The notes under the pieces are model-generated. The model searched no databases, was not told the DNA's origin, and saw nothing but the letters and a program-made list of their open reading frames with translations. A DNA stretch of 64,000 bases from Mastigias papua (Eukaryota > Cnidaria > Scyphozoa > Rhizostomeae > Mastigiidae): positions 16,722,714-16,786,713 of the forward strand of contig OZ025273.1 of NCBI GenBank assembly GCA_964019165.1. The letters are read 5' to 3'. Shown in pieces: positions 12,042 to 22,265 of the stretch (the first letter of the stretch is position 1; each line of letters opens with the position of its first letter). The position numbers and the translations under genes are program-made.

Positions 12042-12261
12042 CTATCATGACTCTTGCTATTGTTCTGGTGCGTCTCAATGCGTCAAAGTTGACTATTTCC
12101 ATCTTTGCCGCATAGTGACGCATGGCCTAAAAAACGCGATGCGCACGCAGTGTGTCAAAAAACGCGACCCTTATTTGGGCAGCGTCACAAAAAACGCATC
12201 AAGTGTGAATTAGGCTTTACTCTTTCTTTATCAGCTGGCACTTTGCCCATCCCTTAAAGGA

Positions 12262-12802
12262 AATGAGTCATTCGCCACATCATTGAGACTTCTCACTAGT
12301 ATAGAACTCTGTGAGAACACTGAATACTATGCAAAACATCCCAGGTTAGAAGATGAAAACCAATTTCTAAATCAGAATAATGCTTTCCATGCTTTGCAGA
12401 GGAAGGTTCCAAGCATTTTAAAGGTGACAGGAGGGAGTGCATTTTGATTGAACCTAATCTAAACTTGAGAAATAGAAATTGGTCTTCTTTGATATGTATG
12501 ATGGCATTGTCATCAGTAATTAAAAGAGATATAAAATCAATATACCCTGAATATGGTAATATGAAAGTAAAATCACTTTTAGACTGCATGGTAAAGCCAA
12601 GACTAGCAGTACAAGCTGATGATCCTGTAAGAATTTTGTAGTCTAGAGTTGGAAGCCTGGATGAAAGACCACATGTTAGATTTGTTCCAAAACATTATTC
12701 ACCAGTTTTAAAAACTGACCAGGCTTCAGCAAAAAATAAGCCAGCAGTGGAATAGAAAAATCAGAATCATGCAGTGAAAGTTGAACAAGAGCCAAACCAT
12801 GG
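12262..12802 (+). pseudogene. Decayed vertnin-like region upstream of hAT transposase
   Basis: Across shifting frames the plus strand encodes TSIELCENTEYYAKHPRLED, MALSSVIKRDIKSIYP, VKPRLAVQADDP and SLDERPHVRFVPKHYSPV. This is the vertnin/OTU-like N-terminal domain that I recall in some animal TTF-zinc-finger hAT proteins. Several stops and frameshifts break it. A candidate 53-bp intron (GTAAGC at 12803, TTTTCAG ending 12855) links it to the downstream TTF/hAT part, so both may be one gene. Confidence 0.55.
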
Positions 12803-12855
12803 GTAAGCCAAGCAAACAAAGCTCTCTTTTTTTAATCTTAAAAGATCTTTTCAGC

Positions 12856-15283
12856 AACAAAACCAGCCTATTCAAACAGATGAATCAAAATCAAGCAAAA
12901 CTGTATTAGGTGTATCTAAAGAGGAACCTTCCTGTGAATCTGGCTGGAAAGTAGAGGAAGGTTTTCAAGAGCTATCTATGAAGTACCAAAAGACAGACGT
13001 TGATGCTGTTTCTTGTAGCATGTATGCTAACAGATATGATATTGGAATCTATTATGAAGGCTCATACTGTTTTTCTGACATGGAGAAGCTTGAACTGTTG
13101 GAGAAGACCTGGAAACCTGACCACACCTTTTCTTTTCCTACAACCACAGAGTCTTGAAAAAAGAGAAAGTTCAGCATTGTTTGGTTCTCAAAGTATCCCT
13201 AGCTTGCCTATTCTAAGCATCTGAATGGAGTCTTTTGTAATGTATGTGTCCTTTTTGGCAGGCCAGTTGCCAACATGAACTCAGATAAATTGAATAAACA
13301 TATTAAATCACTATACACTTATTGGACTGGAGCTAGCCATAAATTCAAAATGCATGAAGAAAAGAGGAAGCTTCATCATGATGCTATTCTTTCATTTGCA
13401 TTGCTTAAGCAAAGTTTGAAGAATAGAAAGCTATGAATTGATGAATGCTTTGACAGTGCAATGCAAAGAAATGTTGAGGCAAATCGTAAAAAGCTCCTTG
13501 GCATTATTGAAACAGGGCTTCTATGTGGCCGCCAAAATATTCCATTATGGGGACATAGAGATGATGCAACAAACATGGATGATGGGAATCCTGGCAACTT
13601 TCAGGCACTTCTGGATTACAGGATTCAAGCAGGCAATACAGTTTTAAAAGATCATTTTGCAAATGCACCAAGAAGTGCAACGTATCACACAACCATACAA
13701 AATGAATTGATAGGCTGGTGTGGAGAAATATTAACTAAGAAAATAGTTGATGAAGTGAGACAAGCAAAGGTTTTTTCAATTGTAGCAGACGAAGCATCTG
13801 ATTGCAGCAATAAAGAGCAAATGGCAATTGTCATACGATATGTGGATGCTGAAAGCAACGTTAGGGAAGAGTTTATTGGTTTTTTCCAGTGTAAAGAGGG
13901 CACAAAGGGTGTTCAGATTGCAAATCTGCTAATGGAAACTGCTTCAAAGCTAGGGTTAGAAATGGACAATTGTCAAGGACAAGGATACGATGGAGCTGGA
14001 AATATGTCAGGTAAATATATTGGAGCTGCAACTCTAATAAGCAGGGATTATCTGGCTGCCCTTAACAGTCATTGTGCATCACATCACCTACATTTGTGCA
14101 TTATCCGGCTGCCCTTTACATTCATTGTGCATCACATCACCTAAATCTGTGCGCAGCAGAAGCATGTAAAAGTCAAGCAATAAGGAATATGATGGCTACC
14201 ATTCGCAAAGCTTCCTATTTCTTTTTATGGATCTCCTAAACGGCAGCAAGTTCTCAAAACCAAAACATTAAGGAATACTGTCCAACTTCCAGCCACCGAA
14301 CCCTTGTAGATATCTGCAGAATGATATGGGTGGAAAGAATAGATGGCATGTCAAGATTTGAAGAAATGTCGCGTGCAGTCATCCAAACCTGGAAAGAAAT
14401 GGAATTGAATGAGACCAACTACAATTCGAATACCAGCAGTAATGCAGAATCTCTTCACTCATGTTGCATGAAGTTTTCATTTGTTTTAGCACTCGTAGTA
14501 GCAAGAGAATGCTTCTACAGAATGAGAGGTGCAACATTTAAGTTGCAATCAAGAAGTCACAATGACATTATAAAAGGACATTCAATAATCAAAGATGTAG
14601 TAGCAACACTAAAGGAAGTGAGGAGTAACATAGAAGAGTACCACCATCTGTGGTTTGCAAGAGCAAATGCACTATCTATGGAAGTGAATGGAAAATTTGA
14701 TGATCCTAGACTCTGTGCAAGTGAAACACTAAGAAATAATCAGCCACTGAATTCGTAAGGAGATTATTATGGCGTACGCTTGACAATACCATTCATTGAT
14801 CACTTAATATGTCAGATGCAAATGCAATTCTCAAGTCAACATCTTGTTCACGCGAAAGGCTTTGCACTCCTGCCACAAGTAGTGAAGGAGCAAACTGATG
14901 TTAGGATATGGAAAAATGATGCTAAGTTGTTTTTAGAATCAAATAAATCAGATGTGCCCCACCCTTTTGGAATTGATGCAGAGCTGGATTTATGGCAAAT
15001 TTACTGGAGTAGGAAGGAAGAAGTAGAACTCCCTGACAAAATCTACAAAGTTCTGATGGTAATAGAGAAGGAAATCTTTCCAAATATATTTATTGGACTG
15101 AAGCTTCTTGCCACTCTTCCAAGTACCACATGTGAAGTTAAAAGAAGCATCTCTGTTATTCGTCATCTAAAATCATATGTGAGAAATACCATGACACAGA
15201 CTAGGCTTAATGCTCTTGCTCTATTGAATGTTCACAGGGATATCAAAGTCACCCCATGTGAATATTGGATGCTTTTGCAAGTC
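12856..15283 (+). pseudogene. hAT-superfamily transposase pseudogene (TTF zinc finger, DUF4371, dimerisation domain)
   Basis: In order: a TTF-type zinc finger (KHLNGVFCNVCVLFG, about 13217-13260), DUF4371-like core (GLLCGRQNIPLWGHRDD, IVADEASDCSNKEQM, GQGYDGAGNMSG, 13461-14090), middle region (14321-14758) and the C-terminal dimerisation block (LLATLPSTTCEVKRSIS, LNALALLNVH, to 15283). In-frame stops near 13156, 13195 and 13435, a 53-bp tandem duplication at 14054 and later frameshifts inactivate it. No TIR or 8-bp TSD was found. It resembles ZNF862/THAP12-type hAT proteins. Confidence 0.8.
14054..14159 (+). repeat. 53-bp tandem duplication inside hAT pseudogene
   Basis: GGCTGCCCTTAACAGTCATT at 14054 recurs as GGCTGCCCTTTACATTCATT at 14107. 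The offset is 53 bp, not a multiple of three, so it breaks the transposase frame at its ASHHLHLC block. Confidence 0.85.
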
Positions 15284-15332
15284 AACACAAGAGAAAGGTG
15301 TGGTTATCTACTATTCTACTTATAATACTACA

Positions 15333-15606
15333 ATCTCTGCCAAACGTCCTTGGAACACCCTATGCTTAATGCATGGCAGTTAGTAATAATGCAATTCCGG
15401 TCTATAAGACAGGATTAAAATCCCCTACCCCCTTAAAACAATGTTGAAGTAAAGGAATACTTTTCATAGAGGTAGTTCTAAGCAACTTGACTTATATTGC
15501 GCTAGCTAATTCTGTACAAATCAACATTGTTTTGAAGGGGAGAAGGGAAGTCTATGAATTCAACCTAGAAAACAGTGTAAATGTTCCAAGACTTTTGGCA
15601 GAGATA
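15333..15606. mobile_element. Fold-back MITE, about 274 bp
   Basis: Outer arms ATCTCTGCCAAACGTCCTTG and CCAAGACTTTTGGCAGAGAT pair. Inner arms CCCCTTAAAACAATGTTG and CAACATTGTTTTGAAGGGG also pair. Most of the sequence is therefore one long hairpin. The target duplication is not clear and the superfamily is not assigned. Confidence 0.65.
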
Positions 15607-15894
15607 GTCTGAGGAAGAATTGTACAATAGGTAGGGATTCAGAATGGAAGTCTGGTGATTTGGGGTTTTCGATAGTGCTACTTTTATTGATCATATTGAA
15701 AATGAGGTTAATTCATGCCAAATGTGTCTATTAGGGGGGTATAATTCTGTTTAATGTCGCTGATTGCATGTCTTCTTATGTTGTTTGATTATAATAATTA
15801 TTGCATATTCTGAGATATTTTATGGTTTCATGATTTAGCTGGGTTGACTTCGAGCATATGTGCAAGACGAAAATAGATTAATGATTAGTAAACA

Positions 15895-16427
15895 GGGACA
15901 TTCTATGTCAAGTGTAACCAAAAAAAATCCAAATCTGAAATTCATGTCATGGATTTTGCTTGAAATCTGGCATTATGTTCAGAAAACTGATCTATTTTTG
16001 GATTTCAAATTTTTTTGGGATTGGTCAAACGGTTTTGGAGTTATGACCGGTCAAAGTTTTGAAATTTGATGCGACCGACCATTACTCGCGCCACACCTAA
16101 CATTCATATCTTCCTTCATATTCAACCTATAAAGATGGGATTGGTGTCAAATGAAAGCTCTTGCCAAGCTAAAACTGAATTTGCAGTTAAATCAATGCTT
16201 TCTTCTAAGGCCCAGTGGCTGAGATACAATGTTAGTTTTCAATAGCTGACCACGCCCAAATGGCAAGTCCAATTTTCATAAAAAATTTTTTTCTTGAAGT
16301 TGAAATCATATTAAAGCACCTCATAAAATATAAAGATGGGGTGGGCATGGGTTTAAGTACAATCAGTCACAGAATACTGATGAGTCTGTTATCTTGAAAG
16401 ATTTTAAGTTTGTATAGGTTTGAATAC
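15895..16427 (+). repeat. Left long TIR of the Sola-like element
   Basis: The outer 26 bp and the segment from about 16024 (GGTCAAACGGTTTTGGAG) to 16427 match the inverse of the right TIR. The segment in between (about 15925-16023) does not match, so the repeat is mosaic. Confidence 0.8.
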
Positions 16428-16887
16428 CAAATGAGCATGATGGCATTTTTGTATTTTGATAAAAATGTGTTATGTTCACAGAAGATCAATAGGGCAATCT
16501 GTTATAGAAGAGTATTACATATCAGCAATCACTACACTTTCCCATTGCCATAAGCATAATTGAATTGAGGCTTATCCCCTCAGGAAATCACAACTTTCCA
16601 TTCATTTCTGATTAAAGAAACAGTTAGTTAACACATCCCAAATTATTCAGTGTTATGATTGAAGAACTTCCATCTTTTTTAATCATTTCCTGAAAACGGT
16701 TATTCTAACCTGGTGATAGTCAAATCAGGAAACCGACCTCAATAGCACTTGTTTATTAAAAGGAAACAGTAGATCAAGAAAAACCAATAAAATCAGAAAT
16801 GAGGCTTAGAATTTTCAAACAAATTTCAAACTTCGAAAAAGCAGTCACTCTCAAGCAAGGCAATTTTTCTCAATTGCAAGATTTAAG

Positions 16888-19260
16888 ATGGCAGAACAAC
16901 TTTCAAAAGTCACAAGTATTCAAAACAAGAGAAAATATTGCTGTGACCCATTCAAAGTGCATAAAACTAGGAGAACAAAGGATCTGAGATTCGTAACTGC
17001 AGAGCAAGCCAAATGCAATCCATCTTTGGTTCAAGTTGGAATGAAAATATGCACAAACTGTAGAAAACAGCTACAAAAACCACAATGTATGGTTGAGGAA
17101 GAGTTGCCAATCGAGAATCTCCACTCAGAGGGGGAGGATGACTTTGTTCCACCTGAAATCGAGGTTGAAAACTTAAATGAAACTTTAGAGCTGATTGGAG
17201 AAAGCCCTTTGAGTCAACAAAAAGTTAAGTCAAGATCTCGCTACCTTCCTCAAAAAAAGAAGAAAGTGCAAGATGCCCTTGAAAGAAAGTTTGATGCTGC
17301 CTGTGGCTCCTCTCCATCATTGAGTATGGATGTTTCTTCAGATGAGGAAGATGGAATGCCAGGAGAAATTGTGCAAAAGCTAATTGCAAAGTTCCATAGC
17401 ACTGAGAGTAGAAGCGAAAAGATAACTGTTTTGACAATTTTTGCGCAAACATGGAGTCGAAGAAAAATGATGTCTAAATTTGGTTGTTCTCAAAGAATGG
17501 CTACACAAGCAAAGCACTTATCATTCGAAAAAGGCATCCTTGCTACCCCAAATCCGAAAACTGGCAAAAAGTTGCCTGAGAATGTTACAGCGGCCGTAGA
17601 AATGTTCTATCGGCAAGATGACATCAGCAGAGTCATGCCTGGAAAGAAAGATTGCCTAAGTATTCTTCGAGATGGCAACAAGACCCTATTTCAAAAACGA
17701 CTAGTTTTAGGAAATCTTAAGGAAATTTACCTAATGTTCAAGTCACAACATCCATCCATGAAGATAAGCTTCTCAAAGTTTGCAATGCTTAGACCAAAAG
17801 AATGTGTTTTGGCAGGAGCAAGTGGCACTCATTCTGTTTGCGTTTGCACTATCCATAATAACGTAAAACTGATGATGAACGGATCCATGATGGCATCTGT
17901 GACAGCAAACGAAGAAGTTCCAGTCAGTCATTATGGACATGCACTGGCCAAAATGATGTGTAATCCTTCATTACCAAAGTGTCATCTTGGTAAGTGCCCA
18001 TGCTGCCCTGGTAAACAGCCCCTAAGAGAGATGCTTTTAAAGTGCTATGAAGAAAGCGATGTTGATGAAGTAGAGTTTAAGCAATGGACATCCACTGATC
18101 GCTCAAAACTAGAAACTATGGTAGAGCCGCTGGAAGATTTTGTGGAGTCTTTCCTTGAGAAACTTGAAAACCTTAAACGGCACGATTTTATCGCAAAGCA
18201 GCAATCACAGTATCTCAATAAACGAAAAGAAGGTCTGGTTGAAGGAGAAGTTCTTGTAATAGGTGATTTTTCTGAAAATTGTTCGTTTGTTGTCCAAGAT
18301 GAGGCACAATCTTTCCACTGGAATAACAGTATGGCAACACTGCATCCATTTGTTTACTATTTCAAACAGGATGGAGAAGTTAACCACAATAACTTTGTAC
18401 TGATATCAGATTGCCATACTCATGACACCGTTGCAGTCCATCTTTTTCAGAGAGAACTGATGAGACACCTTTCAGAAAAATTTCAGGTTTTGAAAGCTGT
18501 AATCTATTTTTCTGATGGTTGTGCAGGCCAATATAAAAATCTAAAGAATTTTTGTAACCTGTGCTTGCATGAATATGATTTTGGAGTGCCAGCTGAATGG
18601 CACTTTTTTGCCACAAGTCATGGAAAGGGGCCATCTGATGGCATTGGAGGCACTATCAAGAGAGAAGCGACCAAGGCAAGTCTTCAACGACCTTACCACG
18701 ATCAAATTTTGTCACCTCTGAAGCTATTTCAGTTTGTTGATTCCCATTTAAAAGGGATCAATGCAAAATTTGTTACTACTGCCGATTGGTATTCAGAAGA
18801 AGAAATTCTTCGTGAGAGATTTCAGTCTGCTAAAACGATTGCAGGAACACAAAAATTACATTGCTTCAAGCCAATTTCCAAACATTCCCTTCGTGTGTCG
18901 GAATACAGTGACAGTGAAGAAACAAGGGAAGTTTCAATAGTCAAAGCAGGGTGTGGTCACATTGAGCTCAGTAAGATCACTGGTTATGTTGCTGTAGTTT
19001 ATGACAGCGAGTGGTGGGTGGCATATGTTTCTAGCATTCAGCCAGGAACTAATGAAGTTACAATAAGTTTCCTGCATCCTCATGGCCCAAACCCATCATT
19101 TGTGTCTCCTCCAGATCCTCCAGAAGAGCTGGTAGTTGATGTGTCAGACATACTTGTGCATCTTGATCCAGTCACTGTTACAGGTCGCACATATACATTA
19201 TCAAAAGAAGAATCACAAGCAGCAAGCACATCCTTAAGAAACAGATTACAGATGAAATAA
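16888..19260 (+). CDS. Sola-like DDD transposase, 790 residues
   Basis: An intact ORF fills the space between the long TIRs. The N-terminus has a Cys-rich motif (YCCDPFKVHK ... GMKICTNCRKQL). The middle carries a conserved block (FSKFAMLRPKECVLAG, THSVCVCTIH) and CHLGKCPCCPG. Putative catalytic Asp residues are about D460 (VIGDFSENC), D543 (FSDGCAGQYKN) and D584 (ATSHGKGPSDGIGG). The second copy at 58167 shares the N-terminal and middle blocks, which confirms a repeated family. With no stops it may be active. The DDD assignment is my inference from motif conservation. Confidence 0.75.
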   Translation: MAEQLSKVTSIQNKRKYCCDPFKVHKTRRTKDLRFVTAEQAKCNPSLVQVGMKICTNCRKQLQKPQCMVEEELPIENLHSEGEDDFVPPEIEVENLNETLELIGESPLSQQKVKSRSRYLPQKKKKVQDALERKFDAACGSSPSLSMDVSSDEEDGMPGEIVQKLIAKFHSTESRSEKITVLTIFAQTWSRRKMMSKFGCSQRMATQAKHLSFEKGILATPNPKTGKKLPENVTAAVEMFYRQDDISRVMPGKKDCLSILRDGNKTLFQKRLVLGNLKEIYLMFKSQHPSMKISFSKFAMLRPKECVLAGASGTHSVCVCTIHNNVKLMMNGSMMASVTANEEVPVSHYGHALAKMMCNPSLPKCHLGKCPCCPGKQPLREMLLKCYEESDVDEVEFKQWTSTDRSKLETMVEPLEDFVESFLEKLENLKRHDFIAKQQSQYLNKRKEGLVEGEVLVIGDFSENCSFVVQDEAQSFHWNNSMATLHPFVYYFKQDGEVNHNNFVLISDCHTHDTVAVHLFQRELMRHLSEKFQVLKAVIYFSDGCAGQYKNLKNFCNLCLHEYDFGVPAEWHFFATSHGKGPSDGIGGTIKREATKASLQRPYHDQILSPLKLFQFVDSHLKGINAKFVTTADWYSEEEILRERFQSAKTIAGTQKLHCFKPISKHSLRVSEYSDSEETREVSIVKAGCGHIELSKITGYVAVVYDSEWWVAYVSSIQPGTNEVTISFLHPHGPNPSFVSPPDPPEELVVDVSDILVHLDPVTVTGRTYTLSKEESQAASTSLRNRLQMK

Positions 19261-19349
19261 TCTTCTAAAATAGAAATCCTACTAACATGATACTTTTTAC
19301 CAAGGGTAAACTATCTTGCAGCAGCTTGTATACATACAGAGTACATGTA

Positions 19350-19877
19350 TTGTATGAAGACCTGTACAAACATGAAATCTTTCAAGATAACACAGACTCA
19401 TCAGTATTCTGAGACTCACTGTACTTAAACCCATGTCCACCCCATCTTTATATTTTATGAGGTGCTTTAATATGATTTCAACTTCAAGAAAAAAATTTTT
19501 TATGAAAATTAGACTTGCCATTTGGGCGTGGTCGGCTATTGAAAACTAACATTGTATCTCAGCCACTGGGCCTTAGAAGAAAGCATTGATTTAAATGCAA
19601 ATTCAGTTTTAGCTTGGCAAGAGCTTTCATTTGACACCAATCCCATCTTTATAGGTTGAATATGAAGGAAGATATGAATTTTAGGTGTGGCGCGAGTAAC
19701 GGCCGGTCGCATCAAATTTCAAAACTTTGACCGGTCATAACTCCAAAACCGTTTAAGGTAGGGGGCTGAAATTTTCACAACAGACGTATCTTTGCACCAG
19801 AAAATTTTGTACAAAATTTGAGGAAAATCGAAGGGGTTGAAAATTTTGAAGTGGTTACACTTGAAAAAGAATGTCCC
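19350..19877 (-). repeat. Right long TIR of the Sola-like element
   Basis: Inverse partner of 15895-16427. Landmarks shared with the left arm are GGTGTGGCGCGAGTAA, the complement of TGATGCGACCG and the final AGTGGTTACACTTG...AGAATGTCCC. Confidence 0.8.
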
Positions 19878-19881
19878 AACA

Positions 19882-20540
19882 GGTAGTCAATGCAGGAAAG
19901 TATTGAATAGACGGCACATTTGGTAACATGACACAAAGATCTTGGTCAATACAAGTAATTTCCTGGGTGTTCAACATGGTGCACTGAATGCAGTTTAACT
20001 TGATAAGGGGATTATAAGGAAAGGTTCTAGATGATTAAAGCCGATGTGTAACACTGATCTAAAGCTATATCGCAAATTAAGGCAATAAAGATGGTATTTC
20101 ATCGAAAAATTAGCACAAAAGTAAGAGCTTACATCGGTTACCTTCAGAGAGAATCATTCTTGTCTTATTGGGAAATTGCTCGGCATTATAATATTGTAAA
20201 ACCACTCCAGTTTTACTGGTAATAAAGATATATGAATAACAATTGATAAAATAAAGAGGTACAACAAAATGACAAAGTAAAGCAAGTACATATAGTTATT
20301 AATGTTCCAAGTTCAGCAAACTGTAATGTCTTCAATCGGTAACGACAATAGCAACAGCAACTTCAACTGAAACAACTTTAACTTGCGGCAACATACATGA
20401 CTGTACTCAAACTCACGATGACTTTAACGTACAGACACACAGCACATCCACATACTTATAGTGATTGTAGGCCTTGCATAGTATTGTCAGTTTTGTGACA
20501 TGTAAAGCACTTTAAAGCTGTATATAGTGTAAAAACAAAG
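19882..20540. other. Unassigned AT-rich stretch
   Basis: No ORF, repeat or motif that I can support. Confidence 0.5.
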
Positions 20541-20851
20541 ACTAAGGCTAATGTCAGTAGGAAACATTGGCTAAACTACTGGCATCGGTGTAACCATATA
20601 TGTAAAAGAGGTTTAACGCATGAGATTGATGCACTTCCACGTATTCCTATTTGGAGTGCTCTTATCTCTCAGATCATGAGAAACTGATTGTAATTTCCCA
20701 CTTCCAGACATTTCTGGATAGTGGGGTTCAGAGTTATCTTGCCCTACTGGCAGGGTGCGCTATTTTTAGATGGTTTATGAATCTTCCCCTTTCCCGATTT
20801 GATCTTCACTATAAGTATAAGGTCGATTTGATTTTGGTGAGGAAACACTGA
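20541..20851 (+). other. Possible 5' margin of the endogenous virus
   Basis: Short open stretches here (for example KRGLTHEIDALPRIP near 20607 and the ORF at 20651-20851) run in different frames up to the viral N-terminal ORF. They could be decayed leader or polyprotein sequence. I recognise no domain. Confidence 0.25.
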
Positions 20852-20929
20852 TTTGTATCATTCTGGCACTACCACCGATTGAGTGCTGGAGGCGGCCGTG
20901 TTACAGACGGACGTTATAGAGCCATTAGC

Positions 20930-21913
20930 ATGCCAGCTGATAACAACACTTGCTTTTGGCATGCACTCGCTCATGTTGCCAATAATCATGCTGGCTCCAA
21001 TAAGTATACGGTCTCTTCTTTGAAAGAGATGTACAAAGTCGCCGCACCATCTTATGAAAGCCACTTCGTCCCTATGCTTTATTCACCTACTGAATATGAA
21101 GAGCTATTGGATAAGAGGACAAGAGAACATCTCACCAATGAAGACAAGGGTGAGATTGATGTAGCCCACGTGATATCATCTGAGCTACACTTTGGTATGT
21201 TTATCATTGATGATACAACTGAGAACAATAGTGGTTATCACGTAGGTAGACAAGTCAGCTCAGGCAAGTGTATTATTATTGTTAGACATGGACACGCTTA
21301 TGTACGTCAGGTCCCTCTACCAGCCGTGGCACTTGAGGGCCTAGCATCTTATGTGTCAGTCCTTGCTGAGTTGTCAGGTAATGACTCACCAGCACCTAGT
21401 CATTGGTTCAGTGACCTTGACGCAGAATATCATATTGTGGACACTGATGTCAAAGAAGTTGAAGAGTCCGGTGCGGAGACCGAAGAGCTTCCTGATAGCG
21501 ATTATATTCAAGAGATGGAGGAGGAAGAACTCCCAATAGGAGTTAACAAACAAGCCCCAATCATTGTTGAAAATGAAGCCCATGACGACTTATCAACCAC
21601 AACCAGTTTTCTGGAAGCCATACAAACCACAGTCTCTGGCTTGTTTGCTGGGCATGATTACGCCCGCTATACAGCAGCAGCAGCCCCAATGGTCGCATTC
21701 ACCTGTTCATTATACACCCTGTTCAGAGGAATCGCTACAGGTGGATGTAAGTGGTATGACTACGTGATACACATCACAGGAATGGTCACCCAGATAATGA
21801 CCCTCATAGCGTCTTTTTGGGTGGTGACAAACCATGCTACCATAGCATCTGCACTGGTCAAGCTTTGTCTTTCCGCCCTGAAGAATATAATGTGCAGTAT
21901 GGGCATGATATAG
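20930..21913 (+). pseudogene. Viral N-terminal region: OTU-like cysteine protease plus membrane segments
   Basis: The frame is open from 20852, with the first ATG at 20930. Near the start the motif ADNNTCFWHAL resembles the D-x-x-C active-site block of OTU-fold cysteine proteases. About 120 residues later IIIVRHGHAYVRQVP could supply the catalytic His. An acidic linker (ETEELPDSDYIQEMEEEELP) follows. Two hydrophobic stretches near the C-terminus (AAAAPMVAFTCSLYTLF and VTQIMTLIASFWVV) look like membrane anchors. The OTU call rests on two short motifs only. Confidence 0.5.
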
Positions 21914-21916
21914 GGT

Positions 21917-22263
21917 TTGGCCATCAAGTTTGGAGCTGCACTTGCAGCAGGAGCACCCGTAGCCTCAGAGCATTTACGTTCCGTCACGAAGATAGGAAGT
22001 GTATTCTCAGCCATTAAGCATTTTGGGGATTTCCTTACTGACATTATCAACGCTGTCGCCGGTCTTATTGGACTTGACCTTACTGATCGCAGTGACTTGA
22101 ATAAGACCATACTCGCTCGTACCAAGAAGCTTCATGATTACCTTGCAATGCCAAGTAGTAGTTGGACTGGAGACAAATGTCAGGAGATTGAGGCATATTC
22201 CCAAGATTGCCAAGCTATGGTCCAGACCAATAAAGCCTGGTTCACACAGTGTCAATCTGCAGC
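21917..22263 (+). pseudogene. Viral segment between membrane region and helicase
   Basis: After a frameshift the polyprotein continues in another frame with FGAALAAGAPVASEHLRS and an amphipathic stretch (FGDFLTDIINAVAGLIGLDL). This position is occupied by 2B/2C N-terminal membrane-binding helices in picorna-like viruses. The MITE at 22266 cuts it; related sequence resumes at about 23004. Confidence 0.5.
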
Positions 22264-22265
22264 TA

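Larger units (their letters stand above)
7443..12216. mobile_element. PIF/Harbinger element A, complete, TSD TTA
   Basis: The left end AGCTGAAGTCACACTTGATG and the inverse of the right end (AGCCTAATTCACACTTGATG) are terminal inverted repeats, flanked by TTA at 7440-7442 and 12217-12219. Subterminal GTGACGC/GCGTCA motifs recur at both ends. The element carries a plus-strand DDE transposase and a convergent two-exon MADF gene. This is the standard two-gene Harbinger layout. Both genes are open, so it looks autonomous or only recently inactive. Confidence 0.9.
15895..19877. mobile_element. Sola-like DNA transposon, complete, 4-bp TSD AACA
   Basis: The termini GGGACATTCT and AGAATGTCCC are flanked by AACA at 15891-15894 and 19878-19881. 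The element is 3,983 bp, has unusually long TIRs of about 530 bp and carries a single open 790-residue transposase. A 4-bp TSD and a DDD-type enzyme fit the Sola superfamily. The assignment is from memory of family features and needs a search. Confidence 0.75.

Noticed and set aside
16378..16405. CTGATGA ... GAAA in the Sola-like TIR, resembling a hammerhead core
   Set aside because: The intervening GTCTGTTATCTT cannot form stem II and no stem I partner is present.
21760..22125. Minus-strand ORFs across the viral region
   Set aside because: They overlap conserved plus-strand motifs and show no domain of their own.
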